A stretch of 64,000 nucleotides of DNA, taken from the NCBI GenBank assembly GCA_037783545.1, contig JBBELK010001543.1:186001-250000 (forward strand), in the 5' to 3' direction. The translations under genes were made by a program, and so were the position numbers. This document shows, piece by piece, positions 39,951-52,002 of the stretch (positions are counted from its first letter, which is position 1; the number at the start of each line of letters is the position of its first letter). The DNA is from Henricia sp. BOLD:AAB3569 (taxonomy: Eukaryota > Echinodermata > Asteroidea > Spinulosida > Echinasteridae). Below the pieces are notes generated by a model. That model made no database searches. It was given only the letters and a program-made list of their open reading frames with translations, and had not been told where the DNA came from.

Positions 39951-40042
39951 TTTTGCCCACTAACAAAATGGCGTCCACGCACCCTTGAGGGCACGGGGTC
40001 ACGTGATAAGTGCTCACTCTAGTTCCTATATATAGCTCTGTG
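39951..40042 (-). repeat. Right terminal inverted repeat of the transposon
   Basis: Reverse complement of the left arm, about 92 bases long, lacking the extra block of about 22 bases. It carries CACGTG at 40000-40005 (37 bp from the tip) and CAAAATGGC at 39964-39972, the inverse of GCCATTTTG at 38862-38870. Confidence 0.85.
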
Positions 40043-40050
40043 GTACAGAC
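40043..40050 (+). repeat. Target-site duplication, right copy (GTACAGAC)
   Basis: Exact copy of 38761-38768. The satellite monomer resumes immediately after it with AGCCACGG. Confidence 0.92.
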
Positions 40051-40454
40051 AGCCACGGTTTGCGTGAGAGCAGTCAGGAAGCCTCAACCCAGTTTTTTTC
40101 TAAACTTTGAAATTTCTCTGGCATTTCCCGGCGAAAGTCTGTCAATTTTTTATGACAAATGCGCAATATAGAGAGTTTAGGGCATGCAAAATTTGAAGTT
40201 CGTCGGAACATTTTTCGACCTCCAAATTTGCCGACGTTTGGACCACACTTTGACCAAATTGCCGAGCCAAACTGCGGTGCGTTAACGACAGTCCGAATGA
40301 CTGAGCATGCGCACAACTCAGGAGTATCCCAAAGAGGTGTGTACAGACAGCCACGTTTGCGTGAGAGCAGTCAGGAAGCCTCAACCCATTTTTTTCTAAA
40401 CTTTGAAATTTCTCTGCCATTTCCCGGCGAAAGTCTGTCAATTTTTTATGACAA

Positions 40455-40705
40455 GTGCGCAATATAGAGAGTTTAGGGCATGCACAATTTGAAGTTCGTC
40501 GGAACATTTTTCGACCTCAAACTGCGGTGCGTTAACGACAGTCCGAATGACTGAGCATGCGCACAACTCAGGAGTACCCCAAAGAGGTGTGTACAGACAG
40601 CCACTGTTTGCGTGAGAGCAGTCAGGAAGCCTCAACCCAGTTTTTTCTAAACTTTGAAATTTCTCTGCCATTTCCCGGCGAAAGTCTGTCAATTTTTTAT
40701 GACAA
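40455..40705 (+). repeat. Truncated monomer (46 bp deletion), copy 6
   Basis: Same junction near 40518, with GCACAATTTG and a preceding GAGTATCCC monomer. It is the only copy of this deletion right of the transposon. Confidence 0.9.
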
Positions 40706-41002
40706 GTGCGCAATATAGAGAGTTTAGGGCATGCAAAATTTGAAGTTCGTCGGAACATTTTTCGACCTCCAAATTTGCCGATGTTTGGACCACACTTTGA
40801 CCAAATTGCCGAGCCAAACTGCGGTGCGTTAACGACAGTCCGAATGACTGAGCATGCGCACAACTCAGGAGTACCCCAAAGAGGTGTGTACAGACAGCCA
40901 CGGTTTGCGTGAGAGCAGTCAGGAAGCCTCAACCCAGTTTTTTCTAAACTTTGAAATTTCTCTGCCATTTCCCGGCGAAAGTCTGTCAATTTGTTATGAC
41001 AA

Positions 41003-44000
41003 GTGCGCAATATAGAGAGTTTAGGGCATGCAAAATTTGAAGTTCGTCGGAACATTTTTCGACCTCCAAATTTGCCGACGTTTGGACCACACTTTGACCA
41101 AATTGCCGAGCCAAACTGCGGTGCGTTAACGACAGTCCGAATGACTGAGCATGCGCACAACTCAGGAGTACCCCAAAGAGGTGTGTACAGACAGCCACGG
41201 TTTGCGTGAGAGCAGTCAGGAAGCCTCAACCCAGTTTTTTCTAAACTTTGAAATTTCTCTGCCATTTCCCGGCGAAAGTCTGTCAATTTTTTATGACAAG
41301 TGCGCAATATAGAGAGTTTAGGGCATGCAAAATTTGAAGTTCGTCGGAACATTTTTCGACCTCCAAATTTGCCGACGTTTGGACCACACTTTGACCAAAT
41401 TGCCGAGCCAAACTGCGGTGCGTTAACGACAGTCCGAATGACTGAGCATGCGCACAACTCAGGAGTACCCCAAAGAGGTGTGTACAGACAGCCACGGTTT
41501 GCGTGAGAGCAGTCAGGAAGCCTCAACCCAGTTTTTTCTAAACTTTGAAATTTCTCTGGCATTTCCCGGCGAAAGTCTGTCAATTTTTTATGACAAATGC
41601 GCAATATAGAGAGTTTAGGGCATGCAAAATTTGAAGTTCGTCGGAACATTTTTCGACCTCCAAATTTGCCGACGTTTGGACCACACTTTGACCAAATTGC
41701 CGAGCCAAACTGCGGTGCGTTAACGACAGTCCGAATGACTGAGCATGCGCACAACTCAGGAGTACCCCAAAGAGGTGTGTACAGACAGCCACGGTTTGCG
41801 TGAGAGCAGTCAGGAAGCCTCAACCCATTTTTTTCTAAACTTTGAAATTTCTCTGCCATTTCCCGGCGAAAGTCTGTCAATTTTTTATGACAAGTGCGCA
41901 ATATAGAGAGTTTAGGACATGCAAAATTTGAAGTTCGTCGGAACATTTTTCGACCTCCAAATTTGCCGACGCTTGGACCACACTTTGACCAAATTGCCGA
42001 GCCAAACTGCGGTGCGTTAACGACAGTCCGAATGACTGAGCATGCGCACAACTCAGGAGTACCCCAAAGAGGTGTGTACAGACAGCCACGGTTTGCGTGA
42101 GAGCATTCAGGAAGCCTCAACCCAGTTTTTTTCTAAACTTTGAAATTTCTCTGCCATTTTCCGGCGAAAGTCTGTCAATTTGTTATGACAAGTGCGCAAT
42201 ATAGAGAGTTTAGGGCATGCAAAATTTGAAGTTCGTCGGAACATTTTTCGACCTCCAAATTTACCGACGTTTGGACCACACTTTGAACAAATTGCCGAGC
42301 CAAACTGCGGTGCGTTAACGACAGTCCGAATGACTGAGCATGCGCACAACTCAGGAGTACCCCAAACCAAAGAGGTGTGTACAGACAGCCACGGTTTGCG
42401 TGAGAGCAGTCAGGAAGCCTCAACCCAGTTTTTCTAAACTTTGAAATTTCTCTGCCATTTCCCGGCGAAAGTCTGTCAATTTTTATGACAAGTGCGCAAT
42501 ATAGAGAGTTTAGGGCATGCAAAATTTGAAGTTCGTCGGAACATTTTTCGACCTCCAAATTTGCCGACGTTTGGACCACACTTTGAACAAATTGCCGAGC
42601 CAAACTGCGGTGCGTTAACGACAGTCCGAATGACTGAGCATGCGCACAACTCAGGAGTACCCCAAAGAGGTGTGTACAGACAGCCACGGTTTGCGTGAGA
42701 GCAGTCAGGAAGCCTCAACCCAGTTTTTTCTAAACTTTGAAATTTCTCTGCCATTTCCCGGCGAAAGTCTGCCATTTTTAAATGACAAGTGCGCAATATA
42801 GAGAGTTTAGGGCATGCAAAATTTGAAGTTCGTCGGAACATTTTTCGACCTCCAAATTTGCCGACGTTTGGACCACACTTTGACCAAATTGCCGAGCCAA
42901 ACTGCGGTGCGTTAACGACAGTCCGAATGACTGAGCATGCGCACAACTCAGGAGTACCCCAAAGAGGTATGTACAGACAGCCACGGTTTGCGTGAGAGCA
43001 GTCAGGAAGCCGCAACCCAGTTTTTTCTAAACTTTGAAATTTCTCTGCCATTTCCCGGCGAAAGTCTGTCAATTTTTTATGACAAGTGCGCAATATAGAG
43101 AGTTTAGGGCATGCAAAATTTGAAGTTCGTCGGAACATTTTTCGACCTCCAAATTTGCCGACGTTTGGACCACACTTTGACCAAATTGCCGAGCCAAACT
43201 GCGGTGCGTTAACGACAGTCCGAATGAATGAGCATGCGCACAACTCAGGAGTACCCCAAAGAGGTGTGTACAGACAGCCACGGTTTGCGTGAGAGCAGTC
43301 AGGAAGCCTCAACCCAGTTTTTTCTAAACTTTGAAATTTCTCTGCCATTTCCCGGCGAAAGTCTGTCAATTTTTTATGACAAGTGCGCAATATAGAGAGT
43401 TTAGGGCATGCAAAATTTGAAGTTCGTCGGAACATTTTTCGACCTCCAAATTTGCCGACGTTTGGACCACACTTTGACCAAATTGCCGAGCCAAACTGCG
43501 GTGCGTTAACGACAGTCCGAATGACTGAGCATGCGCACAACTCAGGAGTACCCCAAAGAGGTGTGTACAGACAGCCACGGTTTGCGTGAGAGCAGTCAGG
43601 AAGCCTCAACCCAGTTTTTTCTAAACTTTGAAATTTCTCTGCCATTTCCAGGCGAAAGTCTGTCAATTTTTTTATGACAAGTGCGCAATATAGAGAGTTT
43701 AGGGCATGCAAAATTTGAAGTTCGTCGGAACATTTTTCGACCTCCAAATTTGCCGACGTTTGGACCACACTTTGACCAAATTGCCGAGCCAAACTGCGGT
43801 GCGTTAACGACAGTCCGAATGACTGAGCATGCGCACAACTCAGGAGTACCCCAAATAGGTGTGTACAGACAGCCACGGTTTGCGTGAGAGCAGTCAGGAA
43901 GCCTCAACCCAGTTTTTTCTAAACTTTGAAATTTCTCTGCCATTTCCCGGCGAAAGTCTGTCAATTTTTTATGACAAGTGCGCAATATAGAGAGTTTAGG

Positions 44001-47000
44001 GCATGCAAAATTTGAAGTTCGTCGGAACATTTTTCGACCTCCAAATTTGCCGACGTTTGGACCACACTTTGAACAAATTGCCGAGCCAAACTGCGGTGCG
44101 TTAACGACAGTCCGAATGACTGAGCATGCGCACAACTCAGGAGTACCCAAAGAGGTGTGTACAGACAGCCACGGTTTGCGTGAGAGCAGTCAGGAAGCCT
44201 CAACCCAGTTTTTTCTAAACTTTGAAATTTCTCTGCCATTTCCCGGCGAAAGTCTGTCAATTTGTTATGACAAGTGCGCAATATAGAGAGTTTAGGGCAT
44301 GCAAAATTTGAAGTTCGTCGGAACATTTTTCGACCTCCAAATTTGCCGACGTTTGGACCACACTTTGACCAAATTGCCGAGCCAAACTGCGGTGCGTTAA
44401 CGACAGTCCGAATGACTGAGCATGCGCACAACTCAGGAGTACCCCAAAGAGGTGTGTACAGACAGCCACGGTTTGCGTGAGAGCAGTCAGGAAGCCTCAA
44501 CCCAGTTTTTTCTAAACTTTGAAATTTCTCTGCCATTTCCCGGCGAAAGTCTGTCAATTTTTATGACAAGTGCGCAATATAGAGAGTTTAGGGCATGCAA
44601 AATTTGAAGTTCGTCGGAACATTTTTCGACCTCCAAATTTGCCGACGTTTGGACCACACTTTGACCAAATTGCCGAGCCAAACTGCGGTGCGTTAACGAC
44701 AGTCCGAATGACTGAGCATGCGCACAACTCAGGAGTACCCCAAAGAGGTGTGTACAGACAGCCACGGTTTGCGTGAGAGCAGTCAGGAAGCCTCAACCCA
44801 GTTTTTTCTAAACTTTGAAATTCTCTGGCATTTCCCGGCGAAAGTCTGTCAATTTTTTATGACAAATGCGCAATATAGAGAGTTTAGGGCATGCAAAATT
44901 TGAAGTTCGTCGGAACATTTTTCGACCTCCAAATTTGCCGACGTTTGGACCACACTTTGACCAAATTGCCGAGCCAAACTGCGGTGCGTTAACGACAGTC
45001 CGAATGACTGAGCATGCGCACAACTCAGGAGTACCCCAAAGAGGTGTGTACAGACAGCCACGGTTTGCGTGAGAGCAGTCAGGAAGCCTCAACCCATTTT
45101 TTTCTAAACTTTGAAATTTCTCTGCCATTTCCGGCGAAAGTCTGTCAATTTTTTATGACAAGTGCGCAATATAGAGAGTTTAGGACATGCAAAATTTGAA
45201 GTTCGTCGGAACATTTTTCGACCTCCAAATTTGCCGACGCTTGGACCACACTTTGACCAAATTGCCGAGCCAAACTGCGGTGCGTTAACGACAGTCCGAA
45301 TGACTGAGCATGCGCACAACTCAGGAGTACCCCAAAGAGGTGTGTACAGACAGCCACGGTTTGCGTGAGAGCATTCAGGAAGCCTCAACCCAGTTTTTTT
45401 CTAAACTTTGAAATTTCTCTGCCATTTTCCGGCGAAAGTCTGTCAATTTGTTATGACAAGTGCGCAATATAGAGAGTTTAGGGCATGCAAAATTTGAAGT
45501 TCGTCGGAACATTTTTCGACCTCCAAATTTACCGACGTTTGGACCACACTTTGAACAAATTGCCGAGCCAAACTGCGGTGCGTTAACGACAGTCCGAATG
45601 ACTGAGCATGCGCACAACTCAGGATTACCCCAAAGAGGTGTGTACAGACAGCCACGGTTTGCGTGAGAGCAGTCAGGAAGCCTCAACCCAGTTTTTTCTA
45701 AACTTTGAAATTTCTCTGCCATTTCCCGGCGAAAGTCTGTCAATTTTTTATGACAAGTGCGCAATATAGAGAGTTTAGGGCATGCAAAATTTGAAGTTCG
45801 TCGGAACATTTTTCGACCTCCAAATTTGCCGACGTTTGGACCACACTTTGAACAAATTGCCGAGCCAAACTGCGGTGCGTTAACGACAGTCCGAATGACT
45901 GAGCATGCGCACAACTCAGGAGTACCCCAAAGAGGTGTGTACAGACAGCCACGGTTTGCGTGAGAGCAGTCAGGAAGCCTCAACCCAGTTTTTCTAAACT
46001 TTGAAATTTCTCTGCCATTTCCCGGCGAAAGTCTGCCATTTTTAAATGACAAGTGCGCAATATAGAGAGTTTAGGGCATGCAAAATTTGAAGTTCGTCGG
46101 AACATTTTTCGACCTCCAAATTTGCCGACGTTTGGACCACACTTTGACCAAATTGCCGAGCCAAACTGCGGTGCGTTAACGACAGTCCGAATGACTGAGC
46201 ATGCGCACAACTCAGGAGTACCCCAAAGAGGTATGTACAGACAGCCACGGTTTGCGTGAGAGCAGTCAGGAAGCCGCAACCCCAGTTTTTTCTAAACTTT
46301 GAAATTTCTCTGCCATTTCCCGGCGAAAGTCTGTCAATTTTTTATGACAAGTGCGCAATATAGAGAGTTTAGGGCATGCAAAATTTGAAGTTCGTCGGAA
46401 CATTTTTCGACCTCCAAATTTGCCGACGTTTGGACCACACTTTGACCAAATTGCCGAGCCAAACTGCGGTGCGTTAACGACAGTCCGAATGAATGAGCAT
46501 GCGCACAACTCAGGAGTACCCCAAAGAGGTGTGTACAGACAGCCACGGTTTGCGTGAGAGCAGTCAGGAAGCCTCAACCCAGTTTTTTCTAAACTTTGAA
46601 ATTTCTCTGCCATTTCCCGGCGAAAGTCTGTCAATTTTTTATGACAAGTGCGCAATATAGAGAGTTTAGGGCATGCAAAATTTGAAGTTCGTCGGAACAT
46701 TTTTCGACCTCCAAATTTGCCGACGTTTGGACCACACTTTGACCAAATTGCCGAGCCAAACTGCGGTGCGTTAACGACAGTCCGAATGACTGAGCATGCG
46801 CACAACTCAGGAGTACCCCAAAGAGGTGTGTACAGACAGCCACGGTTTGCGTGAGAGCAGTCAGGAAGCCTCAACCCAGTTTTTTCTAAACTTTGAAATT
46901 TCTCTGCCATTTCCAGGCGAAAGTCTGTCAATTTTGTTATGACAAGTGCGCAATATAGAGAGTTTAGGGCATGCAAAATTTGAAGTTCGTCGGAACATTT

Positions 47001-47539
47001 TTCGACCTCCAAATTTGCCGACGTTTGGACCACACTTTGACCAAATTGCCGAGCCAAACTGCGGTGCGTTAACGACAGTCCGAATGACTGAGCATGCGCA
47101 CAACTCAGGAGTACCCCAAAGAGGTGTGTACAGACAGCCACGGTTTGCGTGAGAGCAGTCAGGAAGCCTCAACCCAGTTTTTTCTAAACTTTGAAATTTC
47201 TCTGCCATTTCCCGGCGAAAGTCTGTCAATTTTTTATGACAAGTGCGCAATATAGAGAGTTTAGGGCATGCAAAATTTGAAGTTCGTCGGAACATTTTTC
47301 GACCTCCAAATTTGCCGACGTTTGGACCACACTTTGAACAAATTGCCGAGCCAAACTGCGGTGCGTTAACGACAGTCCGAATGACTGAGCATGCGCACAA
47401 CTCAGGAGTACCCCAAAGAGGTGTGTACAGACAGCCACGGTTTGCGTGAGAGCAGTCAGGAAGCCTCAACCCAGTTTTTTCTAAACTTTGAAATTTCTCT
47501 GCCATTTCCCGGCGAAAGTCTGTCAATTTTTTATGACAA
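41003..47539 (+). repeat. Tandem duplication of an 11-monomer unit (about 3.27 kb each)
   Basis: 41003-44273 is repeated at 44274-47539. Marked monomers come in the same order with an offset of 3265-3271 bp. ACAAATGCGC occurs at 41594 and 44863, GACGCTTGG near 41969 and 45237, AATTTACCGACG near 42260 and 45528, CCATTTTTAAATG near 42773 and 46036, GAATGAATGAGC near 43224 and 46489, and TTTCCAGGCG near 43646 and 46911. The copies differ by a few single-base changes, for example the CCCAAACCAAAG insertion present only in the first. Confidence 0.9.
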
Positions 47540-50500
47540 GTGCGCAATATAGAGAGTTTAGGGCATGCAAAATTTGAAGTTCGTCGGAACATTTTTCGAC
47601 CTCCAAATTTGCCGACGTTTGGACCACACTTTGAACAAATTGCCGAGCCAAACTGCGGTGCGTTAACGACAGTCCGAATGACTGAGCATGCGCACAACTC
47701 AGGAGTACCCCAAAGAGGTGTGTACAGACAGCCACGGTTTGCGTGAGAGCAGTCAGGAAGCCTCAACCCAGTTTTTTCTAAACTTTGAAATTTCTCTGCC
47801 ATTTCCAGGCGAAAGTCTGTCAATTTTGTTATGACAAGTGCGCAATATAGAGAGTTTAGGGCATGCAAAATTTGAAGTTCGTCGGAACATTTTTCGACCT
47901 CCAAATTTGCCGACGTTTGGACCACACTTTGACCAAATTGCCGAGCCAAACTGCGGTGCGTTAACGACAGTCCGAATGACTGAGCATGCGCACAACTCAG
48001 GAGTACCCCAAAGAGGTGTGTACAGACAGCCACGGTTTGCGTGAGAGCAGTCAGGAAGCCTCAACCCAGTTTTTTCTAAACTTTGAAATTTCTCTGCCAT
48101 TTCCCGGCGAAAGTCTGTCAATTTTTTATGACAAGTGCGCAATATAGAGAGTTTAGGGCATGCAAAATTTGAAGTTCGTCGGAACATTTTTCGACCTCCA
48201 AATTTGCCGACGTTTGGACCACACTTTGACCAAATTGCCGAGCCAAACTGCGGTGCGTTAACGACAGTCCGAATGACTGAGCATGCGCACAACTCAGGAG
48301 TACCCCCAAAGAGGTGTGTACAGACAGCCACGGTTTGCGTGAGAGCAGTCAGGAAGCCTCAACCCAGTTTTTTCTAAACTTTGAAATTTCTCTGCCATTT
48401 CCCGGCGAAAGTCTGTCAATTTTTTTATGACAAGTGCGCAATATAGAGAGTTTAGGGCATGCAAAATTTGAAGTTCGTCGGAACATTTTTCGACCTCCAA
48501 ATTTGCCGACGTTTGGACCACACTTTGACCAAATTGCCGAGCCAAACTGCGGTGCGTTAACGACAGTCCGAATGACTGAGCATGCGCACAACTCAGGAGT
48601 ACCCAAAAGAGGTGTGTACAGACAGCCACGGTTTGCGTGAGAGCAGTCAGGAAGCCTCAACCCAGTTTTTTCTAAACTTTGAAATTTCTCTGCCATTTCC
48701 CGGCGAAAGTCTGTCAATTTGTTATGACAAGTGCGCAATATAGAGAGTTTAGGGCATGCAAAATTTGAAGTTCGTCGGAACATTTTTCGACCTCCAAATT
48801 TGCCGACGTTTGGACCACACTTTGACCAAATTGCCGAGCCAAACTGCGGTGCGTTAACGACAGTCCGAATGACTGAGCATGCGCACAACTCAGGAGTACC
48901 CCAAAGAGGTGTGTACAGACAGCCACGGTTTGCGTGAGAGCAGTCAGGAAGCCTCAACCCAGTTTTTTCTAAACTTTGAAATTTCTCTGCCATTTCCCGG
49001 CGAAAGTCTGTCAATTTTTTTATGACAAGTGCGCAATATAGAGAGTTTAGGGCATGCAAAATTTGAAGTTCGTCGGAACATTTTTCGACCTCCAAATTTG
49101 CCGACGTTTGGACCACACTTTGACCAAATTGCCGAGCCAAACTGCGGTGCGTTAACGACAGTCCGAATGACTGAGCATGCGCACAACTCAGGAGTACCCC
49201 AAAGAGGTGTGTACAGACAGCCACGGTTTGCGTGAGAGCAGTCAGGAAGCCTCAACCCAGTTTTTTCTAAACTTTGAAATTTCTCTGCCATTTCCAGGCG
49301 AAAGTCTGTCAATTTTTTTATGACAAGTGCGCAATATAGAGAGTTTAGGGCATGCAAAATTTGAAGTTCGTCGGAACATTTTTCGACCTCCAAATTTGCC
49401 GACGTTTGGACCACACTTTGACCAAATTGCCGAGCCAAACTGCGGTGCGTTAACGACAGTCCGAATGACTGAGCATGCGCACAACTCAGGAGTACCCCAA
49501 AGAGGTGTGTACAGACAGCCACGGTTTGCGTGAGAGCAGTCAGGAAGCCTCAACCCAGTTTTTTCTAAACTTTGAAATTTCTCTGCCATTTCCCGGCGAA
49601 AGTCTGTCAATTTTTTATGACAAGTGCGCAATATAGAGAGTTTAGGGCATGCAAAATTTGAAGTTCGTCGGAACATTTTTCGACCTCCAAATTTGCCGAC
49701 GTTTGGACCACACTTTGAACAAATTGCCGAGCCAAACTGCGGTGCGTTAACGACAGTCCGAATGACTGAGCATGCGCACAACTCAGGAGTACCCAAAGAG
49801 GTGTGCACAGACAGCCACGGTTTGCGTGAGAGCAGTCAGGAAGCCTCAACCCAGTTTTTTCTAAACTTTGAAATTTCTCTGCCATTTCCCGGCGAAAGTC
49901 TGTCAATTTTTTATGACAAGTGCGCAATATAGAGAGTTTAGGGCATGCAAAATTTGAAGTTCGTCGGAACATTTTTCGACCTCCAAATTTGCCGACGTTT
50001 GGACCACACTTTGAACAAATTGCCGAGCCAAACTGCGGTGCGTTAACGACAGTCCGAATGACTGAGCATGCGCACAACTCAGGAGTACCCCAAAGAGGTG
50101 TGTACAGACAGCCACGGTTTGCGTGAGAGCAGTCAGGAAGCCTCAACCCAGTTTTTTCTAAACTTTGAAATTTCTCTGCCATTTCCAGGCGAAAGTCTGT
50201 CAATTTTGTTATGACAAGTGCGCAATATAGAGAGTTTAGGGCATGCAAAATTTGAAGTTCGTCGGAACATTTTTCGACCTCCAAATTTGCCGACGTTTGG
50301 ACCACACTTTGACCAAATTGCCGAGCCAAACTGCGGTGCGTTAACGACAGTCCGAATGACTGAGCATGCGCACAACTCAGGAGTACCCCAAAGAGGTGTG
50401 TACAGACAGCCACGGTTTGCGTGAGAGCAGTCAGGAAGCCTCAACCCAGTTTTTTCTAAACTTTGAAATTTCTCTGCCATTTCCCGGCGAAAGTCTGTCA

Positions 50501-50811
50501 ATTTTTTATGACAAGTGCGCAATATAGAGAGTTTAGGGCATGCAAAATTTGAAGTTCGTCGGAACATTTTTCGACCTCCAAATTTGCCGACGTTTGGACC
50601 ACACTTTGAACAAATTGCCGAGCCAAACTGCGGTGCGTTAACGACAGTCCGAATGACTGAGCATGCGCACAACTCAGGAGTACCCCAAAGAGGTGTGTAC
50701 AGACAGCCACGGTTTGCGTGAGAGCAGTCAGGAAGCCTCAACCCAGTTTTTTCTAAACTTTGAAATTTCTCTGCCATTTCCCGGCGAAAGTCTGTCAATT
50801 TTTTATGACAA

Positions 50812-52002
50812 GTGCGCAATATAGAGAGTTTAGGGCATGCAAAATTTGAAGTTCGTCGGAACATTTTTCGACCTCCAAATTTGCCGACGTTTGGACCACA
50901 CTTTGAACAAATTGCCGAGCCAAACTGCGGTGCGTTAACGACAGTCCGAATGACTGAGCATGCGCACAACTCAGGAGTACCCCAAAGAGGTGTGTACGGA
51001 CAGCCACGGTTTGCGTGAGAGCAGTCAGGAAGCCTCAACCCAGTTTTTTCTAAACTTTGAAATTTCTTTGCCATTTCCCGGCGAAAGTCTGTCAATTTTT
51101 TTATGACAAGTGCGCAATATAGAGAGTTTAGGGCATGCAAAATTTGAAGTTCGTCGGAACATTTTTCGACCTCCAAATTTGCCGACGTTTGGACCACACT
51201 TTGACCAAATTGCCGAGCCAAACTGCGGTGCGTTAACGACAGTCCGAATGACTGAGCATGCGCACAACTCAGGAGTACCCCAAAGAGGTGTGTACAGACA
51301 GCCACGGTTTGCGTGAGAGCAGTCAGGAAGCCTCAACCCAGTTTTTTCTAAACTTTGAAATTTCTCTGCCATTTCCCGGCGAAAGTCTGTCAATTTTTTA
51401 TGACAAGTGCGCAATATAGAGAGTTTAGGGCATGCAAAATTTGAAGTTCGTCGGAACATTTTTCGACCTCCAAATTTGCCGACGTTTTGACCACACTTTG
51501 AACAAATTGCCGAGCCAAACTGCGGTGCGTTAACGACAGTCCGAATGACTGAGCATGCGCACAACTCAGGAGTACCCCAAAGAGGTGTGTACAGACAGCC
51601 ACGGTTTGCGTGAGAGCAGTCAGGAAGCCTCAACCCAGTTTTTTCTAAACTTTGAAATTTCTCTGCCATTTCCCGGCGAAAGTCTGTCAATTTTTTATGA
51701 CAAGTGCGCAATATAGAGAGTTTAGGGCATGCAAAATTTGAAGTTCGTCGGAACATTTTTCGACCTCCAAATTTGCCGACGTTTGGACCACACTTTGAAC
51801 AAATTGCCGAGCCAAACTGCGGTGCGTTAACGACAGTCCGAATGACTGAGCATGCGCACAACTCAGGAGTACCCCAAAGAGGTGTGTACGGACAGCCACG
51901 GTTTGCGTGAGAGCAGTCAGGAAGCCTCAACCCAGTTTTTTCTAAACTTTGAAATTTCTATGCCATTTCCCGGCGAAAGTCTGTCAATTTTTTATGACAA
52001 GT
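50812..52002 (+). repeat. Trimer repeat (892 bp offset) in the left arm
   Basis: The GTACGGACAGCC monomer at 50812 recurs at 51704. Each follows a TTTGAACAAATTG monomer and precedes a normal one. The same pair is seen inverted at 58955 and 58064 in the right arm. Confidence 0.65.

Larger units (their letters stand above)
38769..40042. mobile_element. Non-autonomous hAT-like DNA transposon (1,274 bp)
   Basis: This is the only stretch of the window unrelated to the satellite. Its limits are fixed exactly by the 8 bp duplication on both sides, which rejoins a monomer if the element and one copy are removed. The ends are imperfect inverted repeats starting CATGGAGCTATATATA on the left and, read inward on the other strand, CACAGAGCTATATATA on the right. 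No transposase-sized open frame is present, so it would depend on a transposase supplied in trans. The hAT assignment rests on the 8 bp duplication and its nTnnnnAn form. The termini do not strictly fit the common YARNG start, so another superfamily with 8 bp duplications (P, Merlin) is not excluded. Confidence 0.85.

Noticed and set aside
38769..40042. Solo LTR or retroelement
   Set aside because: The ends are inverted, not direct, repeats. The 8 bp duplication and lack of polypurine tract or primer-binding site fit a DNA transposon.
42361..42370. Five-base insertion in a monomer as a second transposon footprint
   Set aside because: CCAAA is simply repeated (CCCAAACCAAAG), which replication slippage explains. 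No 8 bp duplication is present.
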